From JBBRHQ01 sp963720735 (lineage in GTDB: Bacteria > Actinomycetota > Thermoleophilia > Solirubrobacterales > 70-9): a stretch of 64,000 nucleotides of DNA. Position numbers and translations under genes: made by a program. The stretch's first letter is position 1. Every line of letters starts with the position of its first letter. The notes under the pieces were generated by a model. That model ran no database searches, had not been told where the DNA came from, and saw only the letters and a program-made list of their open reading frames with translations. Positions 1-8,114 of the stretch are shown here, in pieces. The stretch is taken from contig CAVRGL010000001.1 in NCBI GenBank assembly GCA_963720735.1, forward strand, positions 496,001 through 560,000. The letters are read 5' to 3'.

Positions 1-336
1 CGAGGGCATGCGGCTGGTGCGAACCAGGGCGACCGCCAGCCCCAGCGCGAGGACGACCAGCTCGACCACCATGAAGATCCGGATGTCGAGCCAGAAGGCG
101 CGGAGCACGGCCGGAAAGGAATCCTTGAAGGCGCTCCACGAGAAGAACGTGTCGCGGACGCTGGGCCAGCCGGGGCTTGTCAGGATCAGGGCGGCGAGGC
201 CCCCGACGACGATCACGGTCGAGGCCGCGGCGATCAGCTGGCCGCGGCGGGCGCGCCGGTGCTTTGCCGCTTCGCGGGCAGCGCGGCGCTCGCCGATGGC
301 AGCCTTCCCGGTCACGGAACCGCCGATTCTGACCAC
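1..336 (-). CDS. Amino-acid-type ABC transporter permease, N-terminal part
   Basis: Reading the minus strand from a GTG at 336 (or a second in-frame GTG at 315) gives a basic N-terminus, a transmembrane helix around residues 33-53, a segment with the look of the HisM/GlnP-family periplasmic entry (FFSWSAFKDSFPAVLRAFW), and a second helix rich in Val/Leu that runs off the window edge. The product would form the membrane channel of an amino-acid uptake transporter. It lies 31 bases after the binding-protein gene on the same strand, so the two probably form one transporter. The ATPase must lie outside the window. The start codon is uncertain because neither GTG has a strong ribosome binding site. 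Confidence 0.72.
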   Translation of the reverse strand, partial: MVRIGGSVTGKAAIGERRAAREAAKHRRARRGQLIAAASTVIVVGGLAALILTSPGWPSVRDTFFSWSAFKDSFPAVLRAFWLDIRIFMVVELVVLALGLAVALVRTSRMPS

Positions 337-367
337 ATGGTGGGACGGCTTCCGCCGTCCCGGAGCT

Positions 368-1225
368 TCAGCTGGAGAGCTTCGGCGCCCCCGCCGCCTG
401 GCTCATCCAGCGGTTGGTGATTTGCTGGAGCTGGCCAGAGGAGCGCAACGACTCGATCGCCTTGGAGACGCACGCGGTGAGCGACGAGCCCTTGCTGAGC
501 AGCGCCCCCCAGCGGTCCCCTCCCGGGGCCGGGAACTGGCCGACCACGGTCGCCTTGGGCACCTGGACGGCGGTCAAATACAGCGCCGTCGGGACGTCGA
601 CGACGACCGCGTCGACCTGGCCGTTCTTCAACGCCGTGACCACGTCGTTGGAGTTGTCGAAGACCTTGGGGTCGGTGGAGGGCTTGATCACGTTGTTGAC
701 GGCATCGAGACTGGTGGTGCCGATCTGCACGCCGATCGTCGTGTCGCTGAGGTCGGCGAGCGAGGTCGCCTTGGCAGCATCGGAGCCCTTCAGCGCCACC
801 ACGGCCTGGTTCGCGGTGTAATAGGGAGCCGAGAAGTCGACCTGCTCGGAGCGCGCCGGGGTGATCGAGATCTGGTTGACGTCGAAGTCGAAGTCCTTCG
901 GGCCCGGGGCGTATGAGGCGTTGAACGGCTCCACCGTCCAGACCACCTTCGACTTCGGATAGCCGAGCTGATCGGCGATCGCGTAGGCGACCGCGCTCTC
1001 GAAGCCCTTGCCGTTGGTCGGATCGTCGTTCTCGAAGTAGGGCGGGTAGGCCGGCTTGTCGGTGGCCACGGTCAGCTTGCCCTTGACGTGGGTGGCGAGC
1101 TTGGCCGGCGTGCAGTTCGTCGCTCCGGCGACCTGGCTGGTGGTATCGCTGCTGCTCGAGCCGCAGCCGGCGACGATCGCGCCGAGGAAGGCGAGCAGGG
1201 CGAGGGCGGCTGGGAGTCGGGACAC
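368..1225 (-). CDS. ABC transporter substrate-binding lipoprotein (family 3, amino acids)
   Basis: The 285-residue product starts at a GTG and opens with a lipoprotein signal peptide ending in a lipobox (VAGC, cysteine near residue 21). It is followed by a typical solute-binding protein fold of the bacterial family 3 type, with motifs such as DKPAYPPYFENDD and a segment FDFDVNQISITPARSEQVDFS that matches the conserved family 3 region. It should bind an amino acid or related cation outside the membrane and deliver it to the permease encoded next. An upstream amine-oxidase gene ends 37 bases before this start, so co-transcription is likely. A longer reading from 1405 is open but would bury the signal peptide behind 60 low-complexity residues, so I rejected it. 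The ligand cannot be read from sequence. Confidence 0.85.
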   Translation of the reverse strand: MSRLPAALALLAFLGAIVAGCGSSSSDTTSQVAGATNCTPAKLATHVKGKLTVATDKPAYPPYFENDDPTNGKGFESAVAYAIADQLGYPKSKVVWTVEPFNASYAPGPKDFDFDVNQISITPARSEQVDFSAPYYTANQAVVALKGSDAAKATSLADLSDTTIGVQIGTTSLDAVNNVIKPSTDPKVFDNSNDVVTALKNGQVDAVVVDVPTALYLTAVQVPKATVVGQFPAPGGDRWGALLSKGSSLTACVSKAIESLRSSGQLQQITNRWMSQAAGAPKLSS

Positions 1226-1262
1226 GGTCAGGGTGGCGGCTGGACGAGCCTCGGCGGCAATC

Positions 1263-2834
1263 CTAAGCGAATGCGGTCGCGTCGTGCAACGCGGCGTTCC
1301 TGGCCGTGAGGACCTCCCGGGCGCAGCGCTCCCCCGACTCGACGGCCCCCTCGAGGAAGCCCTGATATGCGACCGAGGTGTGCTCGCCGGCGAAGTGAAG
1401 GCCACCCTCGGCGCGCGCGATCGCTCCCCCCAAGCCGGTGACCTGACCCGGGAGGAAGGCCGCGTAGGAACCGCGAGACCACGGGTCCGCCGCCCACTGA
1501 TCGAGCCAGGCGCGCCCGTCGAAATCGGCGCTGATCCCGGGGACCGAGCGCTCCAGCGCCGCCAGGGTCTCGCGGACGATCCGCGCCGGCGCCGGCCCGT
1601 GGGGGCGAGCGGTCCCGTAGTCGGTGCCGGCGGCGCCGCCGGTGTAGACGGTCAGCAGGCCCCTTTGCCCCGGCTGGGTGAGCGAGGTGTCCCATGAGTC
1701 GAACAGCGGGTGATCGCTGACCAGATCGCCGTCCCAGCGCCGGAAGTGGGCGGGGCGGTGGCGAAACTGGATCAGCAGCTTCGCGTTCGTCCCCATCCCG
1801 AGCTCCTCGATCGCCCTCCGCTTCAGCCGGCTGAGACCGGAGCGACCAAGGTCGACCCGGCGCAGCGTCGCAAACGGGATCGCCAGCACCACCCGGTCGG
1901 CGTGGACGTCACCGCGGAGGCCGCGAAAGCGCAACCCGTAGGAGCCGTCCCCGCGCAGCCAGAGCGCCTCGAGCGGAGCGTCCATGCGCAGGGCGCCGGG
2001 AGGCAGCCCCGCCGCCAGCCGCCGAGGGACCTGGTCATTTCCGCCGCGCACGTGGTAGCGCTCGTCCGACCCGTCGCTGGAAGCCGGGTCGGGGCCGGGC
2101 TTCTCCAGCATGTAGAAGAGGTTGGTCGCCGAGAGACGGCCCGGATCGAGGCCGAACTCGTCCGAGAGGTACTCGACCAGGACCTCGCCGAGCAGCGAGC
2201 GCGAGCCGCCGGGAACGTTCCGCTCCAGCCAGTCCTCGGCGCTGCCCGCGTCGAAGCGCCGCGCCGCGGGGCTCGCGTAGCCGCCGGTCAGGTAGCCGGT
2301 GCGCTTCGCGTCGGCGCGCAGGCGACGCTTCACGGCTGGGAACCCGCGGAGGATCTCCCGTCGCCGCCGCGGCGAGCCGTTGAGGTAGAAGAGCGAGACG
2401 ACGCCGGAGCGCCGCCGCTCCCATGCCACCCGGTCCTCGAGGCTGAGGCCGAGCTCGGCCGCCAGGGCGCGGATCCGCGCGTGGTCGCTGTCGATGAACT
2501 CGCCCCCGTGCTCGGCGACCTGCTCCGCGGCGAAGCCGCGCGCCGTCCAGCAGCGCCCGCCGACCCGGTCGGCGCGCGCCTCATACAGGCTGACATCGAG
2601 GCCCTGCCCGCGCAGGCGGTGGGCGCAGGTCAGCCCGGCGAGGCCCGCGCCGACGATCACCACCCGTCGACGCTCGCCGGCAGGGTTCTCCGTGGATCCG
2701 CCACAGGCCGCAAGCGGTCCGGCGGCGATCAGCGCTCCGCCAAACGCCATGCACCGGCCGAAGAACAGGCGCCTTGTCATCGGACGGGACGCCCAGCCGC
2801 TCGCAGCGGCGGCCCTAGGCGGGGGCGGATTCAT
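1263..2834 (-). CDS. Flavin-containing amine oxidase, exported lipoprotein
   Basis: The protein has an FAD-binding Rossmann motif (VVIVGAGLAGLTCAHRLRG) near residue 60, the GG-doublet region typical of the monoamine-oxidase superfamily, and the C-terminal FAD signature (GGLHFAGEHTSVAYQGFLEGA). It should oxidatively deaminate an amine or amino acid to the aldehyde or keto acid, ammonia and peroxide. The N-terminus holds a twin-arginine-like stretch (TRRLFFG) and a lipobox (LAAC), which suggest export as a folded flavoprotein. The first in-frame ATG is at 2834. A second ATG at 2780 puts the Arg pair directly at the N-terminus and is an equally plausible start. The gene leads an operon with an amino-acid-type binding protein and permease, so the transporter may carry its substrate or product. 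Confidence 0.82.
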   Translation of the reverse strand: MNPPPPRAAAASGWASRPMTRRLFFGRCMAFGGALIAAGPLAACGGSTENPAGERRRVVIVGAGLAGLTCAHRLRGQGLDVSLYEARADRVGGRCWTARGFAAEQVAEHGGEFIDSDHARIRALAAELGLSLEDRVAWERRRSGVVSLFYLNGSPRRRREILRGFPAVKRRLRADAKRTGYLTGGYASPAARRFDAGSAEDWLERNVPGGSRSLLGEVLVEYLSDEFGLDPGRLSATNLFYMLEKPGPDPASSDGSDERYHVRGGNDQVPRRLAAGLPPGALRMDAPLEALWLRGDGSYGLRFRGLRGDVHADRVVLAIPFATLRRVDLGRSGLSRLKRRAIEELGMGTNAKLLIQFRHRPAHFRRWDGDLVSDHPLFDSWDTSLTQPGQRGLLTVYTGGAAGTDYGTARPHGPAPARIVRETLAALERSVPGISADFDGRAWLDQWAADPWSRGSYAAFLPGQVTGLGGAIARAEGGLHFAGEHTSVAYQGFLEGAVESGERCAREVLTARNAALHDATAFA

Positions 2835-2852
2835 CCATCTCGCCGCTGATCC

Positions 2853-3666
2853 TCATGCTCCGAGCCACTCCCCGATCGGGGGTCGCACCCCGAGCGACGA
2901 GAAGTCCCCCGATTCGCGAATTGCCTCCGCGGCCCGGCCCATCGCGGCGTAGGCGACCCAGGCCAGGCTGCCGCCGACGCTGACCCGCTGCCCGCCGGCG
3001 GCGACTATCTCCTCCATCGACAGCCCGGGGCGAGCTAGGACATTGACCGGCTTCTCGACCGCCTCGCAGACGTCTCTGACGGCCTCCTCGCTGGCCAGGC
3101 CGGGGGCATAGAGGACGTCGGCGCCGGCCTCTTCGTAGGCCCGGAGCCTGGTGATCGTGTCGTCGAGGTCCGGGTTCCCGCGGATATGGTTCTCGGCCCT
3201 GGCGGTGAGCATGAAGGGGAACCCCAGCGAGCGGGCCGCCTCCGCCGCAGCCGCCACCCGCTCGACCGAGTGCGCGAGGTCGTAAATCCCTCCCTCCGGG
3301 TCGAAATCCTCGATCGAGCCCCCCACGGCGCCGGCCCGGGCGGCGCCGGAGATCGCCCTCGCCGCGTCCTGCGGCGAGGCGCCATGGCCGTTCTCGAGGT
3401 CGACGGAGAGGGGCAGCAGGGGTTGCCGCGGCCAGCTCCCGGGCGTGCTCGAGCACCTGCTCGAGGGTCGGGCCTCCGTCCGGCAGGCCGCGGGTGAAGG
3501 CGAACCCGGAGCTGGTCGTCGCCAGCGCCTTGAAGCCGAGCGCTGCCATCGCCTTGGCCGAGCCGAGGTCCCAGGGATTGGGGATCACGAACGGCTTTCC
3601 CTGGTGGAGCGCCCGGAAGGACTCTCCCCGCTGCTGCTGAGGCATCTGGATCTCCGTTTCGCCCAC
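2853..3666 (-). pseudogene. Isocitrate lyase/PEP mutase family protein, frameshifted
   Basis: The first part (start 3666) reads as the N-terminus of the PEP-mutase/isocitrate-lyase superfamily, with FVIPNPWDLGSAKAMAALGF. The second part, in another frame, continues with SVDLENGHG, GGSIEDFDPEGGIYD and VNVLARPGLSMEEI, the expected metal- and substrate-binding regions. The break lies at the run of four G at 3419-3422. Deleting one base restores a continuous protein of 270 residues, the normal length for this family, reading AAATLLPLSVDLENGHG across the junction. Members cleave or rearrange C-C or P-C bonds of small carboxylates; the exact substrate is unknown. The coding sequence shows no other damage, so I favour a consensus error over true decay. 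Confidence 0.75.
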
Positions 3667-3724
3667 CCCCTGAGCCTAAACCCGGATGGGCATCGGCCTG
3701 CCCCCGCGCCGCCCACGCCGCAAT

Positions 3725-3754
3725 TTGACATGTGACTATTTGGTCACCTATAAT
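3725..3754 (+). promoter_or_regulatory. Consensus sigma-70 promoter with embedded operator palindrome
   Basis: A perfect TTGACA (3725-3730) and a perfect TATAAT (3749-3754) are separated by 18 bases. The spacer contains an inverted repeat, GTGAC-N6-GTCAC, which extends imperfectly outward (ATGTGAC and GTCACCT). This is where an ArsR-type autorepressor would be expected to sit. The predicted transcription start lies around 3761, only a few bases before the TTG start of the regulator. Confidence 0.8.
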
Positions 3755-3763
3755 CCCGGAGCA

Positions 3764-4072
3764 TTGGACGCGGTATTCAGAGCCCTCGCCGACCCGACGC
3801 GTCGCAGCCTGCTCGACCGCCTTTTCGAACAGGACGGGCAGACGCTGAGCGCGCTCGAGCGGGGCATGCCGATGACCAGATTCGGCGTGATGAAGCATCT
3901 GAAGGTGCTCGAGGAAGCCGGCCTGATCACCACCAGGCGGCGCGGCCGCGAGAAGCTGCACTTCCTCAATCCGGTCCCGATCCGGCTCATCCACGACCGC
4001 TGGGTGAGCAAGTACGCGGAGCCGTGGGCGGCGACGCTCAGCGGCCTGAAGCGAGAGCTCGAGGAGGAATGA
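3764..4072 (+). CDS. ArsR-family transcriptional regulator
   Basis: The 102-residue product begins with the family-typical MDAVFRALADPTRRSLLDRL, followed by a winged helix-turn-helix (TLSALERGMPMTRFGVMKHLKVLEEAGLI, with an RRRGREK wing). No metal-binding cysteine pair is present, as in the SdpR-like subgroup that is paired with SRPBCC proteins. I chose the TTG at 3764 because the consensus promoter at 3725-3754 lies downstream of the upstream ATG at 3686, so that ATG could not be in the message. The stop overlaps the next start as ATGA, so the pair is translationally coupled. It is likely autoregulated through the palindrome inside its own promoter. Confidence 0.85.
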   Translation: MDAVFRALADPTRRSLLDRLFEQDGQTLSALERGMPMTRFGVMKHLKVLEEAGLITTRRRGREKLHFLNPVPIRLIHDRWVSKYAEPWAATLSGLKRELEEE

Positions 4073-4560
4073 TGGACAGGTACAGAGTGGTCGACGGCGC
4101 CGGGACGATGACGGTGTTCGAGATCTACATCAAGACGACCCCGGAGCGCCTCTGGGAGGCGATCACCGATCCCGAGATGCGGGCCAAGTACAGCTTCGGG
4201 GTGAGGACCGAGTCGGAGTGGACGCAGGGCTCGGAGTACCGCTCTTCGGTCCCCGGAGTGATCGAGATCGCGGCCGGCGAGAACCTCGAGGTCGATCCAC
4301 CCCGCCGCCTCGTGCAGAGCTTCACCGCGCTGTGGAGCGACGAGGTGAAGTCCGCCGGGGCCTCGCGGGTCACCTGGGAGATCGAGCAGGTCGGGGACTC
4401 GTGCCAGCTCACGGTCACCCACGACCAGCTTCCCGAGGGCGCCAACTCGGAGGTCTACGGCGGCTGGCCGATGATCCTCTCCGGCCTCAAGACCCTGCTG
4501 GAAACCGGCGAGAAGCTGACCACGCCGGGCTCGCTTCGCTATGAGGGGGCTGCCGGGTAG
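4069..4560 (+). CDS. SRPBCC / AHSA1-domain protein
   Basis: The 163-residue protein has the AHSA1 (activator of Hsp90 ATPase homologue 1-like) SRPBCC fold signature: FEIYIKTTPERLWEAITDPEM at the N-terminus, an ARY-like YSFGVRTESEW segment, and a C-terminal GGWPMILSGLKTLLETGE helix that closes the hydrophobic cavity. The start is fixed by a strong GAGGAGGA site directly upstream and by the ATGA overlap with the ArsR gene. ArsR-SRPBCC pairs are common in actinobacteria. The ligand is usually unknown and is unknown here. Its stop codon directly abuts the 3-prime end of ssrA on the opposite strand. Confidence 0.85.
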   Translation: MMDRYRVVDGAGTMTVFEIYIKTTPERLWEAITDPEMRAKYSFGVRTESEWTQGSEYRSSVPGVIEIAAGENLEVDPPRRLVQSFTALWSDEVKSAGASRVTWEIEQVGDSCQLTVTHDQLPEGANSEVYGGWPMILSGLKTLLETGEKLTTPGSLRYEGAAG

Positions 4561-4919
4561 TGGAGACGGCCGGAATCGAACCGGCGTCCGCGACCGCGTC
4601 ACGAAGGCGTCTACAGGTTTAGCCGGCTCTTTGATCTCGCTTCCCGGCGTCCGAGCCGGCGGGCAATGCCGGGAAGCCAGCCTCCTCAGGTGTCCCCTGG
4701 CGGCGGAGGCGCACCGCTTCGGGTGAGCCCGCTTCTGAAGCCGGTGCCCCTCCCCGCGGGCGAGGGAGGACCGACTCTCATCGCTTAGCTTCTAACTAAG
4801 CGGCGAGGGCGAACTCATGGTCCGCACGTATTGGTTTTTCCCGGGGTTTTACGAGGCCTCCGGGAACCTCGACCTGCAACCGTTCGCACTGACGACCACG
4901 TCGAAGCCATGTCGTCCCC
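4561..4919 (-). ncRNA. ssrA: Transfer-messenger RNA (tmRNA)
   Basis: The 5-prime end GGGGACGACATGGCTTCGAC at 4919 and the 3-prime end with a T-loop (GGTTCGATTCC) and CGTCTCCA at 4561 form a seven-pair tRNA-like acceptor stem; CCA is not encoded. Inside, the tag reading frame at 4825-4796 reads ADHEFALAA followed by TAG, with a second stop overlapping just after, so the predicted degradation tag is ADHEFALAA. The length of 359 bases is normal for tmRNA. Its partner gene smpB lies 2.7 kb away on the same strand. The RNA rescues stalled ribosomes and tags the incomplete peptide for proteolysis. Confidence 0.95.
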
Positions 4920-4935
4920 GTGCTATGTGCACCGA

Positions 4936-4941
4936 ATTGTA
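4936..4941 (-). promoter_or_regulatory. ssrA: Possible -10 element for ssrA
   Basis: On the minus strand a TACAAT hexamer lies 16 bases before the mature tmRNA 5-prime end. A precursor trimmed at its 5-prime end by RNase P would fit this distance. I see no convincing -35 element. Confidence 0.35.
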
Positions 4942-4953
4942 GTTGGGGCCGGC

Positions 4954-7545
4954 TCAGACGGTGGCGCTTCGCTTCAGCTCGGCGAGGAAATCGGACGGGA
5001 AGCCGGGGACGCCGTCCAGGTCGTCAACCGAGCGGTAGCCGCCGAGCCGCTCGCGGTAGGCCAGCACCCTGGTCGCCTGGGTCACGGAAAGGCGGGCGTT
5101 GCGGAGGTCGTCGAAGCTCGCCGTGTTGAGGTTGATCGCGGCCGGCGCGGGGGCCTGCGCCTGATCCGGAGGTGGCGGCGGTTGTGGGATACCGGCAGGC
5201 GGCCCGGGCTGCGGGGGCGGCGCCGGGGCGGGAGGTTGCGGGGGCGGCGTCGCGTGCGGCGGCGCCGGCGCCGGGTCGGGCGGCGGCGGCACGGGTGGCG
5301 GCGGAGCCTGCTGAGCCGGCTCGGGAGGCGGAGGGGGTGCCGCCGGCTGGGGCGCCGCGGCGGCCGGTGGGGGCTCTGAGGGGGGCGGCGCGGCCGACGG
5401 CGGGGTCGCCCCGGCAGCCTGCTCCGCGGCCGCGGCGCGCTGCTCAGCTTCCTGCGCCCGGCGCTCGGCCTCGGCGACGTTCTCGAGCACCTGCTGGAGC
5501 TCGCGCTGGCGCCGCTCCTCCTCGGCCCGCCGGCGCGCCTCCTCCTCCGCCTTCTGGCGGGCGACCTGCTCGGCGGCCGCCGCCCTCCTCTCGGCCTCCT
5601 CGGTTCGCTTCTCGATCTCCTGCAGCCGCGCCTGCGCCTCGCTTAACGCCTGCTCGCTCGACTGCGAAGCCGCGGTCGCTTCCTCCGGCGCAACCGGCGC
5701 CTCGGGAGCGGCGGGCGGCTCCTGCGCGAGCGGTGGAGCGGGCGCCTCGGGAGCGGCGGGAGCCGCGGGCGGCTCTGGCGGAGCCGGCGCCGCGGCCTCG
5801 GCGCGGATCCGCTCCATCTCGGTCCTGGCGCGCTCGTCGGCCTCGGCGCGCGCCCTCTCAGCCTCGGCGCGCGCCCTCTCAGCCTCGGCGCGGACGCGCT
5901 CATCGGCCTCGCGGCGCGCCTGCTCGATCGCCGCCTGCGCGTCCGCCTGGGCGCGCTGCTCGGCCTCGATCCGGGCCCCCTCGGCTTCCTGGCGGACCCG
6001 CTCGTCCGCCTCGGCCTGAGCCCTGCGCTCCGCCTCGGCGCGGATCCGCTCGGCCTCCTGGGCCTGCACGTCAGGCTGTGGCTGCTGAACCGTGGCCTGC
6101 TGAAGCTGCTCTGCTTCCTGCAGCCGGCGCTCGCTCTCCGTGCGGATCCGCTCCTCCTCGCGACGCAGCTCTTCGACCTTGGAGCGAACCCGCTGCTCGG
6201 CCTCCAGCGCAGCCTGACGCTCCGCGGCGTCACCGGCAGCCTCCGCGGGCACGGGTGCCGCAGGGGGCGCGGTGGCCGGCGCCGTCGCCTCCGGCGGGGT
6301 GGGCGGAGCTGCCTGCGGGGGCTGCGGCGGCGCCGCCGGCGGAGAGGGGGGCAGCTCCATGCTCTGGGTCGGCGGCGCCTCGGACGGCGGCGCGGGCTGT
6401 TCCGCCGCCGCGGGCGGCTGCTGGGCCGGCGGTTGCTGCTCGGGTGGCTGCGGCGGAGGCGGTGCCTGTGGCGGAGCCGCCTGCTCGGAGCCGCCGCCAG
6501 CCGCTCCGGCGGCAGCGACACCCACCGCGGCGGCGCCCGCCGCCGCCGCGGCGGTGCCGGGTGAAATGCCCTCCGCCTGGGTCGGGGCAGCCGCGCCGGC
6601 CTGGCGCTCCTGGCGCGCCTGCGCAATCAACTGCTCGGCCTTCTGCCTCTCGGCGTCGGTCTTCTTCTGAGCCTTCTCGAGCTTGCGCTGCTGCCGCTTG
6701 GACATCTTCTTCCGAGAAGCCGGCGCCTGTGAGGTGGGTGCCGCTGCTGGAGGCTGCGCCGGCGCACCCGCGACCGCCGCCGGGGCGGGAGCGGCCACCT
6801 CGGCGGGCTTCTTCTTGCCGCCGAACAGGCTGAATCCCTTCTTCTTGGCCGGCGGGGCGGCCGGGGCAGCCGGAGGTTGGGCGCCGGCTCCCGCCGCCGC
6901 TGCCGTGGTAGCCGCGGCCGCTGCCCCCGCCGCCGCCGCCGAAACGGGGCCCGGACCCTGGGATACCGTCCCCGGTCCCGCGTGGACCGTCCCCGTGGCG
7001 CCCGGCGGAGCAGGCGCTTGCGCAGCCTGTAGGGGCGGGGCCGGGGCGGGCGGCTGCCTCGCGCCCCCCGCCTTCTGCCGGCGCTTCTCCTCCTTGCGGC
7101 GCTTCGCGTCATCGGCGCGGTTGCGGCGCTGCTGGTTGCGAGCTGCGCGCTTCTGCTCTCGCTCGAGGCGCTTGCGCTCGGCTCGGCTCATCCTGCTTCC
7201 CGCCGCGGCTCCCGCTGCAGCCGCCACCCCGGGCGGCGGCTGGGTGGCCGCCGGCGAGGCACCCGGGGCTGCGCCCTGCGCCGATGCCTTCTCCGGCTTG
7301 CTCTTGTCGTTCGACCGGATCACAGTCATCACGATCAGCAGCAGGAGGATGGCCGCGACCAGGCCGCCGACGATGAACTCGGTGTTGTCGTCGATGAAGT
7401 TTCGGACGTCGTCGGTGACGCTCGCCACGGTGAGGGTCCCGGCCGGAGCGCTGGTTGCTCGGCCCACGGCCTGCGCCGAGGGGGCAAGTACGGCTGCGAT
7501 CGCGAGCACGGCGACACAGATCGGCAGGGCAAGACGGTTGCGCAT
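4954..7545 (-). CDS. Exported, membrane-anchored coiled-coil protein with C-terminal HhH domain
   Basis: The start at 7545 has a good GGAGAC site and opens with a signal peptide (MRNRLALPICVAVLAIAAVLA, cleavage after AQA), so the longer reading from 7605 is rejected. A second hydrophobic helix follows (VGGLVAAILLLLIVMTVI). The next roughly 700 residues are low complexity: Lys/Arg-rich, Ala/Pro-rich, then a long Glu/Arg/Ala coiled coil with repeats such as RAEAERARAEADERAR, then Pro-rich again. The last 60 residues form a ComEA-like helix-hairpin-helix pair (INLNTASFDDL, GVPGFPSDFLAEL), a DNA-binding fold. The 863-residue whole is not a family I recognise. It resembles a DNA-binding tip on a long stalk. 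The Pro/Ala blocks could instead be spacers of a cell-envelope protein. Confidence 0.75.
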   Translation of the reverse strand: MRNRLALPICVAVLAIAAVLAPSAQAVGRATSAPAGTLTVASVTDDVRNFIDDNTEFIVGGLVAAILLLLIVMTVIRSNDKSKPEKASAQGAAPGASPAATQPPPGVAAAAGAAAGSRMSRAERKRLEREQKRAARNQQRRNRADDAKRRKEEKRRQKAGGARQPPAPAPPLQAAQAPAPPGATGTVHAGPGTVSQGPGPVSAAAAGAAAAATTAAAAGAGAQPPAAPAAPPAKKKGFSLFGGKKKPAEVAAPAPAAVAGAPAQPPAAAPTSQAPASRKKMSKRQQRKLEKAQKKTDAERQKAEQLIAQARQERQAGAAAPTQAEGISPGTAAAAAGAAAVGVAAAGAAGGGSEQAAPPQAPPPPQPPEQQPPAQQPPAAAEQPAPPSEAPPTQSMELPPSPPAAPPQPPQAAPPTPPEATAPATAPPAAPVPAEAAGDAAERQAALEAEQRVRSKVEELRREEERIRTESERRLQEAEQLQQATVQQPQPDVQAQEAERIRAEAERRAQAEADERVRQEAEGARIEAEQRAQADAQAAIEQARREADERVRAEAERARAEAERARAEADERARTEMERIRAEAAAPAPPEPPAAPAAPEAPAPPLAQEPPAAPEAPVAPEEATAASQSSEQALSEAQARLQEIEKRTEEAERRAAAAEQVARQKAEEEARRRAEEERRQRELQQVLENVAEAERRAQEAEQRAAAAEQAAGATPPSAAPPPSEPPPAAAAPQPAAPPPPPEPAQQAPPPPVPPPPDPAPAPPHATPPPQPPAPAPPPQPGPPAGIPQPPPPPDQAQAPAPAAINLNTASFDDLRNARLSVTQATRVLAYRERLGGYRSVDDLDGVPGFPSDFLAELKRSATV

Positions 7546-7622
7546 CGTCTCCGAATCCTTGCATGCATCGGCCGGGGAGGATGTGACAGAGCCGTGGACT
7601 GGCATCGATCTTGCCCTGGGGC

Positions 7623-8105
7623 TCAGCGCGCCCGCCGCTTCAGCTCCCGCTCGACCTCGCGCCGCGCGTCGCGCTCGGCGATCTCGTGCCTTCGGTCGCG
7701 ACCCTCCTTGCCCCGGGCCAGCGCCAGCTCGACCTTCGCCCGCCCACCCTTGAAGTAGATCCGGGTCGGGATCAGGGTCAGTCCCTTCTGCGCGGTCTTC
7801 CCGATCAGCCTCTCGATCTCTGCCCTGTGCAGCAACAGCTTCCTCGGCCGCTCGGGCTCGTGGTTCTGGCTGCTCGCCGGCGCATACGGGGGAATGTGCA
7901 GGTTCCTCAGCCAGACCTCCCCCGCCTCGACGACCGCGTAGGCATCGCTCATCTGCGCCTTCCCCTCGCGCAGGGCCTTCACCTCGGAGCCCCGCAGCTC
8001 GATCCCCGCCTCCATCGTCTCCACGTAGGTGAAGCGGAACCTCGCGCGCCTGTTGGTCGCGACATCGCCCGACGCCGGCGTCCGCTTCTTCTTCGGCTTC
8101 GCCAT
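7623..8105 (-). CDS. smpB: SsrA-binding protein SmpB
   Basis: The 160-residue product matches SmpB throughout: IELRGSEVKALREGKAQMSDAYA, EVWLRNLHIPPY, HEPERPRKLLLHRAEI, and a basic C-terminal tail (RREVERELKRRAR) that occupies the decoding centre during trans-translation. It binds tmRNA and delivers it to stalled ribosomes. It sits between rnr, whose product degrades the abandoned message, and the locus of ssrA, which is the classic association. The start is ATG with rnr ending 9 bases upstream. Confidence 0.96.
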   Translation of the reverse strand: MAKPKKKRTPASGDVATNRRARFRFTYVETMEAGIELRGSEVKALREGKAQMSDAYAVVEAGEVWLRNLHIPPYAPASSQNHEPERPRKLLLHRAEIERLIGKTAQKGLTLIPTRIYFKGGRAKVELALARGKEGRDRRHEIAERDARREVERELKRRAR

Positions 8106-8114
8106 GGCGTCTCC

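Noticed and set aside
3686..3763. Earlier ATG start for the ArsR gene
   Set aside because: The consensus promoter lies downstream of that ATG, so the message would not contain it, and the added residues are Arg/Pro-rich and non-conserved.
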